A stretch of 25,865 nucleotides of DNA from a virus. The notes under the pieces were generated by a model that did no database searches, was not told where the DNA came from, and saw nothing but the letters and a program-made list of their open reading frames with translations. The stretch is taken from positions 1 through 25,865 of IMG/VR virus record IMGVR_UViG_3300024509_000241, one strand, 5' to 3'. Positions within the stretch are counted from its first letter, which is position 1. Each line of letters opens with the position of its first letter. Of the stretch, positions 9,148-15,542 are shown in pieces. Position numbers and translations under genes: made by a program.

Positions 9148-10182
9148 TCACATTCCAAAGATCTTTTTAATATCTCCCATTTCTTGATTGTACATACTAA
9201 TATATGGTTCTTGAAGATAAGGGTTTCCATCTTCTACAAGTTTATTAAATTGATATTGTATACGATAGCAGGTTCTGCTGGCAATCCCGCCCAAACGTCT
9301 GTGTAGGGTAATTGAATTGTCAAACAACGACAGGTCGTTATCTTGTTGATACCAGTGATCGTAGATATACTTGTCGACAAATAATGTTTTATTAATATAA
9401 TCAAAAACTGATTGAGATTCTTCCTTGGTCATACCTTTAATTTTTTCAATGGTATTAACGCTGTAATGAAGTCCTTTAATACCAATTGGGTTTTGCATTA
9501 CCAAGGGAAGTTCATTTGGAACTGGACACATATTTTTATACATTAGGTCGTCTTGATCTTGTCTAAGACCTGGATTGATTCTACCGGGCGTAAACTTGTG
9601 TTCGATGATCATTTCGTTAAGTTCGCTTCGGAAACTTTCTGTTTGTTCTTCGTACCAGTCAGCTGTGGTTAAGAATCCAGTGGCACTTCCAATGGTGCCT
9701 TCTACTCCTAATAGTGCTACTCCGGGAGCAAAGCACAGATTGCCGGATTCGTTGCTATGCCATAGCAGTTCACCTTCGGCAAACATTCCAAGAGGTTCCC
9801 CTTGTTCATTTTTCTTACCGCTGACAATTTGAGACATTCCGTCTTGGTCTGTCATAATTCTTAAAACCGTTGCAGCCCATTTCTTATCTTCAGGGTCAAC
9901 GGGAATGCCATTGACAACGTCATTCATAATCAAACTAGGAACATCCCAGGTTTGATACTTTTTAATCATTCTATAAAATGCTAGATATACCACGGTTCCG
10001 TGTTTGGTGATTAATTTTTCGTAGAGCTTTTGATCTAAATTTACATTACGAAAAATTGTAACCAAAGACTTTAAATGTAATTGTCCAATCTCCATCCATT
10101 CTTCTTCAGTCATCGAATAAAAATCTACATCATCGATAAACACACCAAACCTACCCAACCCCGGAATCTTTGTAATTTTCAT
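9148..10182 (-). CDS. TauD/TfdA-type Fe(II)/2-oxoglutarate oxygenase with altered metal motif
   Basis: This 344-residue protein resembles the TauD/TfdA oxygenase family, which hydroxylates small molecules or residues using Fe(II), O2 and 2-oxoglutarate. The proximal metal site is in ELLWHSNESG: H142 is present, but the position normally Asp or Glu (HxD/E) is N144, followed by E145. The distal histidine is H294 (ITLHRR), and the 2-oxoglutarate-binding Arg is R303 or R307. An Asn there is unusual and could mean altered chemistry, use of E145, or loss of catalysis. The gene has an AAGGG ribosome site and a late-type promoter (ATTAAATA) upstream. It precedes the radical SAM gene by 11 bases, so the two probably form one operon. 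The substrate is unknown. Confidence 0.75.
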   Translation of the reverse strand: MKITKIPGLGRFGVFIDDVDFYSMTEEEWMEIGQLHLKSLVTIFRNVNLDQKLYEKLITKHGTVVYLAFYRMIKKYQTWDVPSLIMNDVVNGIPVDPEDKKWAATVLRIMTDQDGMSQIVSGKKNEQGEPLGMFAEGELLWHSNESGNLCFAPGVALLGVEGTIGSATGFLTTADWYEEQTESFRSELNEMIIEHKFTPGRINPGLRQDQDDLMYKNMCPVPNELPLVMQNPIGIKGLHYSVNTIEKIKGMTKEESQSVFDYINKTLFVDKYIYDHWYQQDNDLSLFDNSITLHRRLGGIASRTCYRIQYQFNKLVEDGNPYLQEPYISMYNQEMGDIKKIFGM

Positions 10183-10209
10183 AATTTTGCCCTTAAACTC
10201 ATATAAGAG

Positions 10210-10217
10210 TATTTAAT
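10210..10217 (-). promoter_or_regulatory. Late promoter-like element for the TauD/radical SAM operon
   Basis: ATTAAATA on the minus strand lies 28-35 bases before the TauD-like ATG. A start near 10204 would leave a leader of about 22 bases with an AAGGG ribosome site. It is divergent from the element at 10230. Confidence 0.35.
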
Positions 10218-10229
10218 TCCGCTAATGAA

Positions 10230-10237
10230 TGTAAATA
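10230..10237 (+). promoter_or_regulatory. Late promoter-like element for the Lys-rich gene
   Basis: TGTAAATA lies within the 13-base sequence also found before the plus-strand gene at 7270. The predicted start, near 10243, falls just before the AAGGAG ribosome site. Confidence 0.45.
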
Positions 10238-10243
10238 ACAAAC

Positions 10244-10249
10244 AAGGAG
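10244..10249 (+). promoter_or_regulatory. Ribosome binding site that fixes the start at 10258
   Basis: AAGGAG lies 8 bases before ATG 10258. This favours that start over the in-frame upstream ATG at 10225, which would lie before the promoter's predicted transcript start. Confidence 0.8.
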
Positions 10250-10257
10250 ATTTAACT

Positions 10258-10545
10258 ATGTTAAAACTATTAGCAAAACTTTTTGGTCGCAAGTCCGCAG
10301 AACAACCAGTTCCAGAACAAGCGCCATACAAAGTAGAAGCACCAAAAGCACCGGCAGAAGTAGAAGTAAGTGCTGCAAAATTTGAAGGCGAATTGAAGAG
10401 CCCGTCTGAACTTCAAGTAGAAGTTTTACAAGCTCAAAAAACAGAAGCCAAAAAGAAAGCACCTGCTAAAAAGAAGCCGGCGGCTCCTAAAAAGGAAGGT
10501 GCAAAGAAAGGCGGTCGTAAGCCTAAATCAACGACCCAGGCTTAA
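10258..10545 (+). CDS. Lys/Ala/Pro-rich basic protein, histone-H1-tail-like
   Basis: This 95-residue protein starts with a short amphipathic helix (MLKLLAKLFGRK), continues with an acidic Glu/Pro/Ala region, and ends in a strongly basic tail rich in Lys, Ala and Pro (AKKKAPAKKKPAAPKK) finishing in GGRKPKS. The tail resembles histone H1 or AT-hook-like DNA-binding tails, so nucleoid or DNA-packaging association is possible. No fold family is recognised. It is a solitary plus-strand gene with its own late-type promoter and a strong ribosome site. Its end overlaps the end of uvdE by 18 bases. The DNA-binding role is inferred from composition only. Confidence 0.75.
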   Translation: MLKLLAKLFGRKSAEQPVPEQAPYKVEAPKAPAEVEVSAAKFEGELKSPSELQVEVLQAQKTEAKKKAPAKKKPAAPKKEGAKKGGRKPKSTTQA

Positions 10546-11553
10546 TGCCTGTTGGTAGAGATCAAAACTAGCTAAGTTCTTAGCTTTCGATTCGCACATA
10601 ATGTCGAACTGATCTCTAAAGCTCAGTGCCCATTCGTTAACATCTGTATTCCAATAGAAGTTAGAGTGAGCTCTGAGCTTTGCCTTTTTGTGTCCGGATT
10701 CTAAGAGGGTCGGAAGATCGGGACGTAATCCAGTGGTATGACCAGGGAGTACATCTTCGCGAGACACACTATAATGGCAAGTAGGACGCACACCGCGCCA
10801 ACTATCAATAACACGTTTAACGCGGTCATCGCTAGGGTTGATATACTCACCCGAGTTAATCCAGTGATGGTGTATGTCAAGTACAATTGGAACGATATCA
10901 GCAAGTTCCAAACAGGTGTCCAAATTGTGTGTAATTTCTTCATTTTCGATTGTGAGTGTGTTTCGTGCTTCGGGAGTTAAGCGGCCCAAAACAGCACGTA
11001 TTCCATTGGGGCCTCGTCTACCAGCGATATGAACGTTGATCTTAAAGTCTTGAAACGCTTGGCCAAATCCCATCCAGCGAGCCATGTCCACATGATATTC
11101 AAATTCCTCTATGCTGCGAGTTACAATATCATCTGACTCAGACGCCAACACGCAAAACTGACCAGGATGCATACTAAGCCGAACACCAGCCTGACGACCC
11201 AGATCTCCAATGGCTCTAAATCCTTTTTCGCAATAGGCTCGTACATCGGGATTCCGCCAATACCCGCGCCAACTTGGCTCAGTGTATACAGGAAGAATAT
11301 CGCTACTGAGTCGTACCATTCTAAGATTTTCATCAAGTGTACCTACCCTCTCAACAAGTTTACGAGTTGCTTCGATGTTCTGTACCATTAGGTCCCAGAG
11401 CTTTTGTTCGGCAACATCTCGTGTCTGTCTATTTAACCAAGCAACGGTGGTTGCTCCGGTATTGTAGATTTTACACTCGTCTTTAGGTTTAATGCCGTCT
11501 ACTTGATCGGGACGGTCAATCCATTTGCAGGCAAAGCCAATACGTTTATTCAT
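10528..11553 (-). CDS. uvdE: UV damage endonuclease UvdE/UvsE
   Basis: The 341-residue product matches the UVDE family, TIM-barrel metallo-endonucleases that nick DNA 5' to UV photoproducts and start an alternative excision repair. Family-like stretches include the start (RIGFACKW), RLSSDILPVYTE, RLSMHPGQFCVL, NVHIAGRRG, TIENEE and VLDIHHHW; their His, Glu and Asp residues fit the metal-binding barrel ends. The ATG at 11553 is preferred. A TTG 15 bases upstream lies within the -10 region of a near-perfect sigma70 promoter, so it cannot be in the transcript. With this promoter the mRNA would begin at or next to the ATG, making it leaderless. Repair of sunlight damage fits a surface-ocean phage. 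Its end overlaps the convergent Lys-rich gene by 18 bases. Confidence 0.93.
   Translation of the reverse strand: MNKRIGFACKWIDRPDQVDGIKPKDECKIYNTGATTVAWLNRQTRDVAEQKLWDLMVQNIEATRKLVERVGTLDENLRMVRLSSDILPVYTEPSWRGYWRNPDVRAYCEKGFRAIGDLGRQAGVRLSMHPGQFCVLASESDDIVTRSIEEFEYHVDMARWMGFGQAFQDFKINVHIAGRRGPNGIRAVLGRLTPEARNTLTIENEEITHNLDTCLELADIVPIVLDIHHHWINSGEYINPSDDRVKRVIDSWRGVRPTCHYSVSREDVLPGHTTGLRPDLPTLLESGHKKAKLRAHSNFYWNTDVNEWALSFRDQFDIMCESKAKNLASFDLYQQALSLGR
10537..10551. terminator. Small hairpin in the convergent overlap (possible terminator)
   Basis: CAGGC, loop TTAAT, GCCTG forms a perfect 5-bp stem spanning the stop of the Lys-rich gene. An overlapping alternative pairs AAGCCT (10519-10524) with AGGCTT (10538-10543). 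No T tract follows, so the terminator function is weakly supported. Confidence 0.25.
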
Positions 11554-11559
11554 AACACT

Positions 11560-11588
11560 ATTATACAATCTTTATTGCCAGTTGTCAA
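11560..11588 (-). promoter_or_regulatory. Consensus sigma70 promoter for uvdE
   Basis: On the minus strand TTGACA (11588-11583), a 17-base spacer and TATAAT (11565-11560) match the consensus exactly. The -35 lies inside the 3' end of the glycosyltransferase frame. Transcription should begin about at the uvdE ATG. Confidence 0.8.
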
Positions 11589-11892
11589 CAATAACAGGAT
11601 CTTCAACGTCATGCGGATTTGGATCTCCGTGAAAAACTAAAATTGAACAATCGTTTGGAATGGGTGGATTTTTAATTGTTTTAAATTTTCTTGGCATGGT
11701 TCCAAAAGAAATCTCTGTACGATCTCTAATCTCCCATTTGTAACTCATAATAAATTGATCGGGCCAAAAAATAATTCTACCTTTTGCTACTTGGAAAATC
11801 CAATCTTGATCTCCGTGTAGTTGTTGTGCCTTATTCATATTATTTTTGAATACGGTATAAATGTCTGGATGTTGTCCGGCTATCCAACTCAT
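11572..11892 (-). CDS. Glycosyltransferase, C-terminal half (downstream of frameshift)
   Basis: This 106-residue frame carries the C-terminal part of a GT-A fold glycosyltransferase. It includes HGDQDWIFQVAKG, typical of the acceptor side of GT8-like enzymes, and VFHGDPNPHDV near the end, similar to the terminal metal-binding His region. The same frame is open upstream of the ATG at 11892 and reads RDFNRKFNPGWKILNSSVMSW, which continues naturally from the N-terminal half in the other frame. It is therefore probably not an independent gene. Separate translation from 11892 is possible, but no good ribosome site is seen. Its 3' end contains the -35 of the uvdE promoter. Confidence 0.65.
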   Translation of the reverse strand: MSWIAGQHPDIYTVFKNNMNKAQQLHGDQDWIFQVAKGRIIFWPDQFIMSYKWEIRDRTEISFGTMPRKFKTIKNPPIPNDCSILVFHGDPNPHDVEDPVIVDNWQ

Positions 11893-11945
11893 TACTGAGC
11901 TATTTAAAATTTTCCAACCAGGGTTAAATTTTCTGTTAAAATCTC

Positions 11946-12275
11946 TTATACTAAAAATTCATTTTTAGTATAATCTTTAACAAGTTTATCTATATTATTA
12001 ACTATTACAACATCTAAGTCGAGATATAAAATCCTGCCATTTAATCCAAGACTAGGGTCAAACATATGAACTTTGTGCCACCATTTTTTTGTATATCCTT
12101 GATCGGACAGGATAATATTTCTAACACCTTCAATTGGGTGTTGATCGTCTGTTAGGCAAACAAATTCATAAGGAATTGTTAAGTGTCGAGCAACCATGTT
12201 CCGGAGTCTTTCTACATACTCCGGACCATACTTATTACCAAAACGAACACATAGAACGGTTAGTTTAGATTCCAT
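11946..12275 (-). CDS. Glycosyltransferase, N-terminal half with DxD motif
   Basis: This 109-residue frame holds the nucleotide-sugar-binding half of a GT-A glycosyltransferase, close to the GT8-like type. The metal-binding DxD is D86-L87-D88 in RILYLDLDVVIVNNID, and KKWWHKVHMFDP before it is typical of these enzymes. The frame stops at 11946 just after a T run, and the remainder lies in the -1 frame down to 11572. Joined, the protein would have about 234 residues, a plausible full length. Its start overlaps the end of queD by 11 bases, so the two are translationally coupled. A role in glycosylating phage DNA, virion or host surface is possible, but no substrate is visible. Confidence 0.75.
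   Translation of the reverse strand: MESKLTVLCVRFGNKYGPEYVERLRNMVARHLTIPYEFVCLTDDQHPIEGVRNIILSDQGYTKKWWHKVHMFDPSLGLNGRILYLDLDVVIVNNIDKLVKDYTKNEFLV
11951..11960 (-). other. Frameshift site splitting the glycosyltransferase
   Basis: On the minus strand GAATTTTTAG contains a run of five T. One extra T would join the two halves as NEFFSIRDFN without interruption, so the halves differ by a -1 frameshift here. The cause may be a sequencing or assembly deletion, a real mutation, or slippage. The run is not an ideal X XXY YYZ heptamer (A TTT TTA), and no strong downstream stimulator was identified. Confidence 0.75.
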
Positions 12276-12816
12276 CTCTATAAAAAACTGAGCGGCTCTT
12301 AGGAGTTTCCCACCATTCGATACGCTGAACGGTGACTCCTAAGTCTTTCATTTTTTCTTGTACCAGTTCCGCCATCCACGAACTAAGATGTTCTGAAGTA
12401 GGAACAAAATTTACAACCATAAACCCTTCATAGTACTCATACTCGGGTGTGTTTGGTTCGAGTCCTGTAAGATCCAAATGAAAGCCTGCTACGTGCCCGG
12501 TGCCAGGAACCATTACTGGAATTAATCCCCTGTCTCCGATAATTTTATTGTACAGCGGATCGCTTGAGTCAATAATAAATTGATGGTCAATGTACTCGTT
12601 AATCCATTTCTTTAGCCATTCCAAATGTCTAAAGTCAGTAACCATGCCAGTTCTATCTAGCTCGGGTGCTGTAAGGAACACTTGCATTTTGCCTTCGTGT
12701 CCGTGTAAATGACGACAAGCGCATTTTAGGTCAGCGGCATATTCGCCGTTTAGTGTTTGTGTATGAACTCTGTGACCGTAGCAGAATTCAAAAGTTTTGT
12801 CAATGATCCAAGTCAT
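12265..12816 (-). CDS. queD: 6-carboxy-tetrahydropterin synthase-like protein (QueD)
   Basis: This 183-residue protein matches the QueD/PTPS family, which makes 6-carboxytetrahydropterin in the pathway to preQ0 and queuosine. Zinc ligands are H15 (CYGHRV), H38 and H40 in CRHLHGH, with catalytic C34 in the C-x3-H-x-H pattern. D77-H78 (DHQF) and E141 (VPTSEHL) fit the remaining active-site positions. It is longer than typical QueD of about 120 residues; the extra sequence lies between about residues 82 and 137. Phages use such genes for 7-deazaguanine DNA modification or for tRNA queuosine. No queC, queE, folE or DpdA homologue is visible here. A perfect T4 late element and a palindrome lie upstream. 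Confidence 0.9.
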   Translation of the reverse strand: MTWIIDKTFEFCYGHRVHTQTLNGEYAADLKCACRHLHGHEGKMQVFLTAPELDRTGMVTDFRHLEWLKKWINEYIDHQFIIDSSDPLYNKIIGDRGLIPVMVPGTGHVAGFHLDLTGLEPNTPEYEYYEGFMVVNFVPTSEHLSSWMAELVQEKMKDLGVTVQRIEWWETPKSRSVFYRDGI

Positions 12817-12882
12817 CTCTTGCCCTTTTAAGTAAGTTTGATGACACGCAGAGTGTTTAAAGTGGGATGAGCGTCAAGTCCA

Positions 12883-12902
12883 CTAGTATATTAGTATACT
12901 AG
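12883..12902. repeat. 20-base palindrome at the predicted queD transcript start
   Basis: CTAGTATA (12883-12890), spacer TTAG, TATACTAG (12895-12902) is a perfect 8-bp inverted repeat. The late element at 12908-12915 predicts transcription starting near 12902, so the mRNA would begin with this hairpin; alternatively it is a protein-binding operator. Confidence 0.6.
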
Positions 12903-12907
12903 AAAGA

Positions 12908-12915
12908 TATTTATA
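12908..12915 (-). promoter_or_regulatory. Perfect T4-type late promoter for queD
   Basis: TATAAATA on the minus strand is an exact T4 late consensus. It overlaps the stop codon of the GNG-motif gene (TAA is part of the octamer). It is followed by TC, as at the two 15.5-kb late elements. Confidence 0.55.
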
Positions 12916-13480
12916 ATGCAAGAAATTTTACGTTATTTTTCTGCCATTCCTTTGGAATTTTCCAGTTGGCAGTATTTAAGATTGTAAAATTTTTATTAGG
13001 AAAACATTCAAATACTTTTTTAATTTGATGCAACCAATAATTTGGATCAACAGCATTTGAATTAGATGAAGAATAATTTGCGGTGTCTTTGTAAATGTTA
13101 TTAACTTTATTATTATTACTCCACAGGTCAAACCCTATTAATGTAACATTGTCTGAATGCATTGCTGCGAGTAATACAGCATAAGGACCGCTATTCCAAT
13201 GGAAAGGATTATCAATTCTTAATGATCCTTGGTAAGGTAACTCTGGGAGTTCTTGTACATTTGAGAAAAAAGTTATCCACTCTTTTCTAGTATATATTAT
13301 TGTTTTTTTAGAATTAAGATTGTTTTGTGCTTCTCTAACCATTCTCATATCGCAACATACAAGATGATCTACAAACATATCTCTATGTATTGCATTACAA
13401 CCTATTAAGGTATAATCTTTAAATTGTGAAAGATTTATTTGTTTTCTACTTTCACCGTTGCCGATTACTAAAGAGTTCAT
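12911..13480 (-). CDS. Uncharacterised protein with GNGxS nucleotide-binding-like motif
   Basis: This 189-residue protein begins SLVIGNGESRKQINLSQF, a beta strand plus glycine loop similar to the GNGPS start of DUF115/MptE-like and GT42 sialyltransferase-type proteins. It then reads IGCNAIHRD and DHLVCCDMRMV, and near residues 110-120 it has VTLIGFDLW, which also occurs in that type of fold. I cannot assign an enzyme. The gene is next to the fibre-like pair and upstream of queD and the glycosyltransferase, so a glycan-related role is possible but inferred. The ATG overlaps the stop of the upstream gene (TAATG), so translation is coupled. Confidence 0.6.
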   Translation of the reverse strand: MNSLVIGNGESRKQINLSQFKDYTLIGCNAIHRDMFVDHLVCCDMRMVREAQNNLNSKKTIIYTRKEWITFFSNVQELPELPYQGSLRIDNPFHWNSGPYAVLLAAMHSDNVTLIGFDLWSNNNKVNNIYKDTANYSSSNSNAVDPNYWLHQIKKVFECFPNKNFTILNTANWKIPKEWQKNNVKFLAL

Positions 13481-14334
13481 TATCCCTTAATGTCACCAAA
13501 GGATAACCATTCACCCGGTTCTCCTGAACGAACGCATACCCAGCCAACAGACTTTCCTTTTTCTGGAGCAGCATTCCATACAATGTCTCCGCGTTCGTGA
13601 GAACCAAACTCTGGAGGGCTTGCTCTATATTGATGTAACTTATCATTAAACTTGATTGGACCTTTAACATGAAGGTCTGCTCTCGAGTCCATTGTTTGCA
13701 CACCAACGGATATTTTTCCGTGTACAGAAACCTGTATAGGCCCTTCTGCTTTGTTGCCAAGTTTGATGTTTCCGTTGGATTCAATAGTAATTCTAGCAGT
13801 ATTGTCAGTGACAATGTTTAAATCGTTGCTGGCAAAAGTTCCAATCTTTCCTTTAGAATTTTCCGCACCGATAACAATTTCTAAACCTTCTTCTGCAACA
13901 CTTAATGCAGAATTTGGCATTTCAATACCAATACCAACTCTACTGCTTGTAGATTTATAAAATACATATTGGTCAATGACAACATCACCGTCAACTAAAA
14001 GACCTTTTAATCTTCCAAGTTGTCTTAGATTACTTTTGGTTACGCTATTGCCTAATTCGTTTACTGACAACACAGGTGCATTATCAATTAAAACAGACTT
14101 GTCTTTTCCTAATTCAATATTTTCAGAAATAAAGAATCTATCAGGGTTTCCGTTAAACACAATTTGTTTAGCATTTCCTTGACCTGACCAAATAAACCCT
14201 TTTCCATAGAGTCCTGTATCGTTTGATTTAAATTCAACAAATGTAGGATTACTAATTGATCCTTCTCGACCTTCTGTGAGATCTTTTAATGCTTTAGTAA
14301 TTGCGTCTAATGCAAGATTGATTTTGTCTGACAT
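13480..14334 (-). CDS. Fibre-like structural protein, paralogue B
   Basis: This 284-residue protein is a shorter paralogue of the gene directly upstream. Shared blocks include GNAKQxVxNGNPDRxF, GRLKGLLVDGDVVxDQYVFY, the NIVTDN/DIVTDN block and QVSVHGK. The C-terminus ends in GDIVWN and GWVCVRSGEPGEW, a motif common at tips of marine phage fibres. Beta-rich repeats with few charged helices fit a trimeric fibre. It lies 9 bases downstream of paralogue A, so the pair is cotranscribed. The receptor and exact position on the virion are unknown. Confidence 0.75.
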   Translation of the reverse strand: MSDKINLALDAITKALKDLTEGREGSISNPTFVEFKSNDTGLYGKGFIWSGQGNAKQIVFNGNPDRFFISENIELGKDKSVLIDNAPVLSVNELGNSVTKSNLRQLGRLKGLLVDGDVVIDQYVFYKSTSSRVGIGIEMPNSALSVAEEGLEIVIGAENSKGKIGTFASNDLNIVTDNTARITIESNGNIKLGNKAEGPIQVSVHGKISVGVQTMDSRADLHVKGPIKFNDKLHQYRASPPEFGSHERGDIVWNAAPEKGKSVGWVCVRSGEPGEWLSFGDIKG

Positions 14335-14343
14335 ATTGTTCTC

Positions 14344-15486
14344 TTACTCTAATTTACCAAATTTTTTCCATTCGCCGGGATTACCTGCTCTAACACAGAT
14401 CCAGCCGGCATGTGTTTGTGGATTGGTATTCCAGACAACATCACCTGGTTTAAAATTTCCTGATGTTGGAGAAGCATCTGCATATTGATGAATATGACCG
14501 TGGAATCTAACAGCACCGCCAACATGTAGATCAACTTCGGGATCTGGATTTTTAACTCTTATAGCAACTTTTCCGTGAACAGAAACTTGAATAGGTTGTT
14601 CTGTGGTATTGCCTAAAAGAATATCCCCGCCAGCACCAATACTAATCCGAGATATGTTATCAGTTACAATATCAAATTGTTTACTAGCATATGTACCAAT
14701 AATACCTCTAGTTTGTTCTCTGCTACCGACCATAACTTCAATGCCATCTTCTGCAACAGAAAATCCTGCATTGGGCAATTCAATCCCTACACCTAATCGA
14801 CTAGCGGTAGAATTATAAAATACATATTGATCGAGTACAACATCCCCGTCAACTAATAAACCTTTTAGTCTACCAACTTCTCTCAAGTTACTTTTAACAA
14901 CGGTATTTCCAAGAGCGGTTGATGAAAGAACAGGAATATTATCAATTCCTATATGTTTATCTTTGCCTAGATAAATGCTTTCTGATGAAAATAATCGGTC
15001 TGGATTTCCGTTGTAAACAAATTGTTTGGCATTTCCTTCGCCTACCCAAAGAATTCCTTTACCAAAAATTCCTTCTTGATCTGTCTTTTTAAATTCTAAT
15101 GAGCTTGATCTTTCTAATCTAAGATCAGCTTTTAATTCGTTTACTTCTATAGTTTGAGCTTTTAATGTTCCTAAGACATTGATGTTTTCAGCAATTACTG
15201 ATTTTTCAACAGATAAATCTCCAAGCACCTGTCCTGTTCTTATTTTTGAAATGTAAACATTGTTATCTTCAACAATAATTTGCTCGGCAGTAGCTTTGTC
15301 ATTGATCCCGGCACTTGCAAATCCTAGGATTTTTCCGCCAGAAATATGATCGCCACTGAGACTTCTTTTTGGAAGGTCTTTGTGAAAAGTAGCAAGGTTA
15401 ATACCTGGTTTATCAGCGGTTTCAACTAGGGATTGAATGCTGCTTGCTAGGTAAGTTAGGGCTTGATCGATATTGTTTTTGCTCAT
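14344..15486 (-). CDS. Fibre-like structural protein, paralogue A
   Basis: The product has 380 residues from ATG 15486. An N-terminal helical segment (MSKNNIDQALTYLASSIQSL) and a region absent from paralogue B (about residues 30-130) precede the shared body. Shared elements are GNAKQFVYNGNPDRLF, GRLKGLLVDGDVVLDQYV, DIVTDN, QVSVHGK and the terminal GWICVRAGNPGEW motif. The start at 15528 is rejected because it lies upstream of a divergent late promoter. The N-terminus MSKNNI matches MSDKIN of the paralogue. The late element (15494-15501) would place the transcript start about two bases before the ATG, and no ribosome site is seen, so leaderless translation is possible. Confidence 0.75.
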   Translation of the reverse strand: MSKNNIDQALTYLASSIQSLVETADKPGINLATFHKDLPKRSLSGDHISGGKILGFASAGINDKATAEQIIVEDNNVYISKIRTGQVLGDLSVEKSVIAENINVLGTLKAQTIEVNELKADLRLERSSSLEFKKTDQEGIFGKGILWVGEGNAKQFVYNGNPDRLFSSESIYLGKDKHIGIDNIPVLSSTALGNTVVKSNLREVGRLKGLLVDGDVVLDQYVFYNSTASRLGVGIELPNAGFSVAEDGIEVMVGSREQTRGIIGTYASKQFDIVTDNISRISIGAGGDILLGNTTEQPIQVSVHGKVAIRVKNPDPEVDLHVGGAVRFHGHIHQYADASPTSGNFKPGDVVWNTNPQTHAGWICVRAGNPGEWKKFGKLE

Positions 15487-15493
15487 AGTAAGA

Positions 15494-15501
15494 TATTTAT
15501 C
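15494..15501 (-). promoter_or_regulatory. Late promoter for the fibre-like pair
   Basis: GATAAATA followed by TC on the minus strand. With 15516-15523 it forms a perfect 10-base inverted repeat (GATATTTATC and GATAAATATC), a back-to-back promoter pair. Confidence 0.55.
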
Positions 15502-15515
15502 AATAGTTGTTTTAC

Positions 15516-15523
15516 GATAAATA
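15516..15523 (+). promoter_or_regulatory. Late promoter for the 15543 gene
   Basis: GATAAATA followed by TC on the plus strand. The predicted start, near 15529, gives a 14-base leader containing GAGGAG at 15531-15536, 6 bases before the ATG. Confidence 0.6.
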
Positions 15524-15542
15524 TCCAAAAGAGGAGTTTTTT

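Noticed and set aside
11951-11960. Programmed -1 ribosomal frameshift in the glycosyltransferase
   Set aside because: The heptamer A TTT TTA is not a good slippery site and no downstream pseudoknot was found, so an indel is more likely, but it was not excluded.
13452-13814. Minus-strand 120-residue frame
   Set aside because: It lies in another phase of the fibre paralogue B, which has clear homology to its neighbour.
15487-15528. Earlier ATG for fibre paralogue A
   Set aside because: It extends through the divergent late promoter and lacks a ribosome site; the paralogue aligns at the internal ATG 15486.
15507-15542. Earlier ATG for the 15543 gene
   Set aside because: It lies upstream of the predicted late transcript start, while GAGGAG points to ATG 15543.
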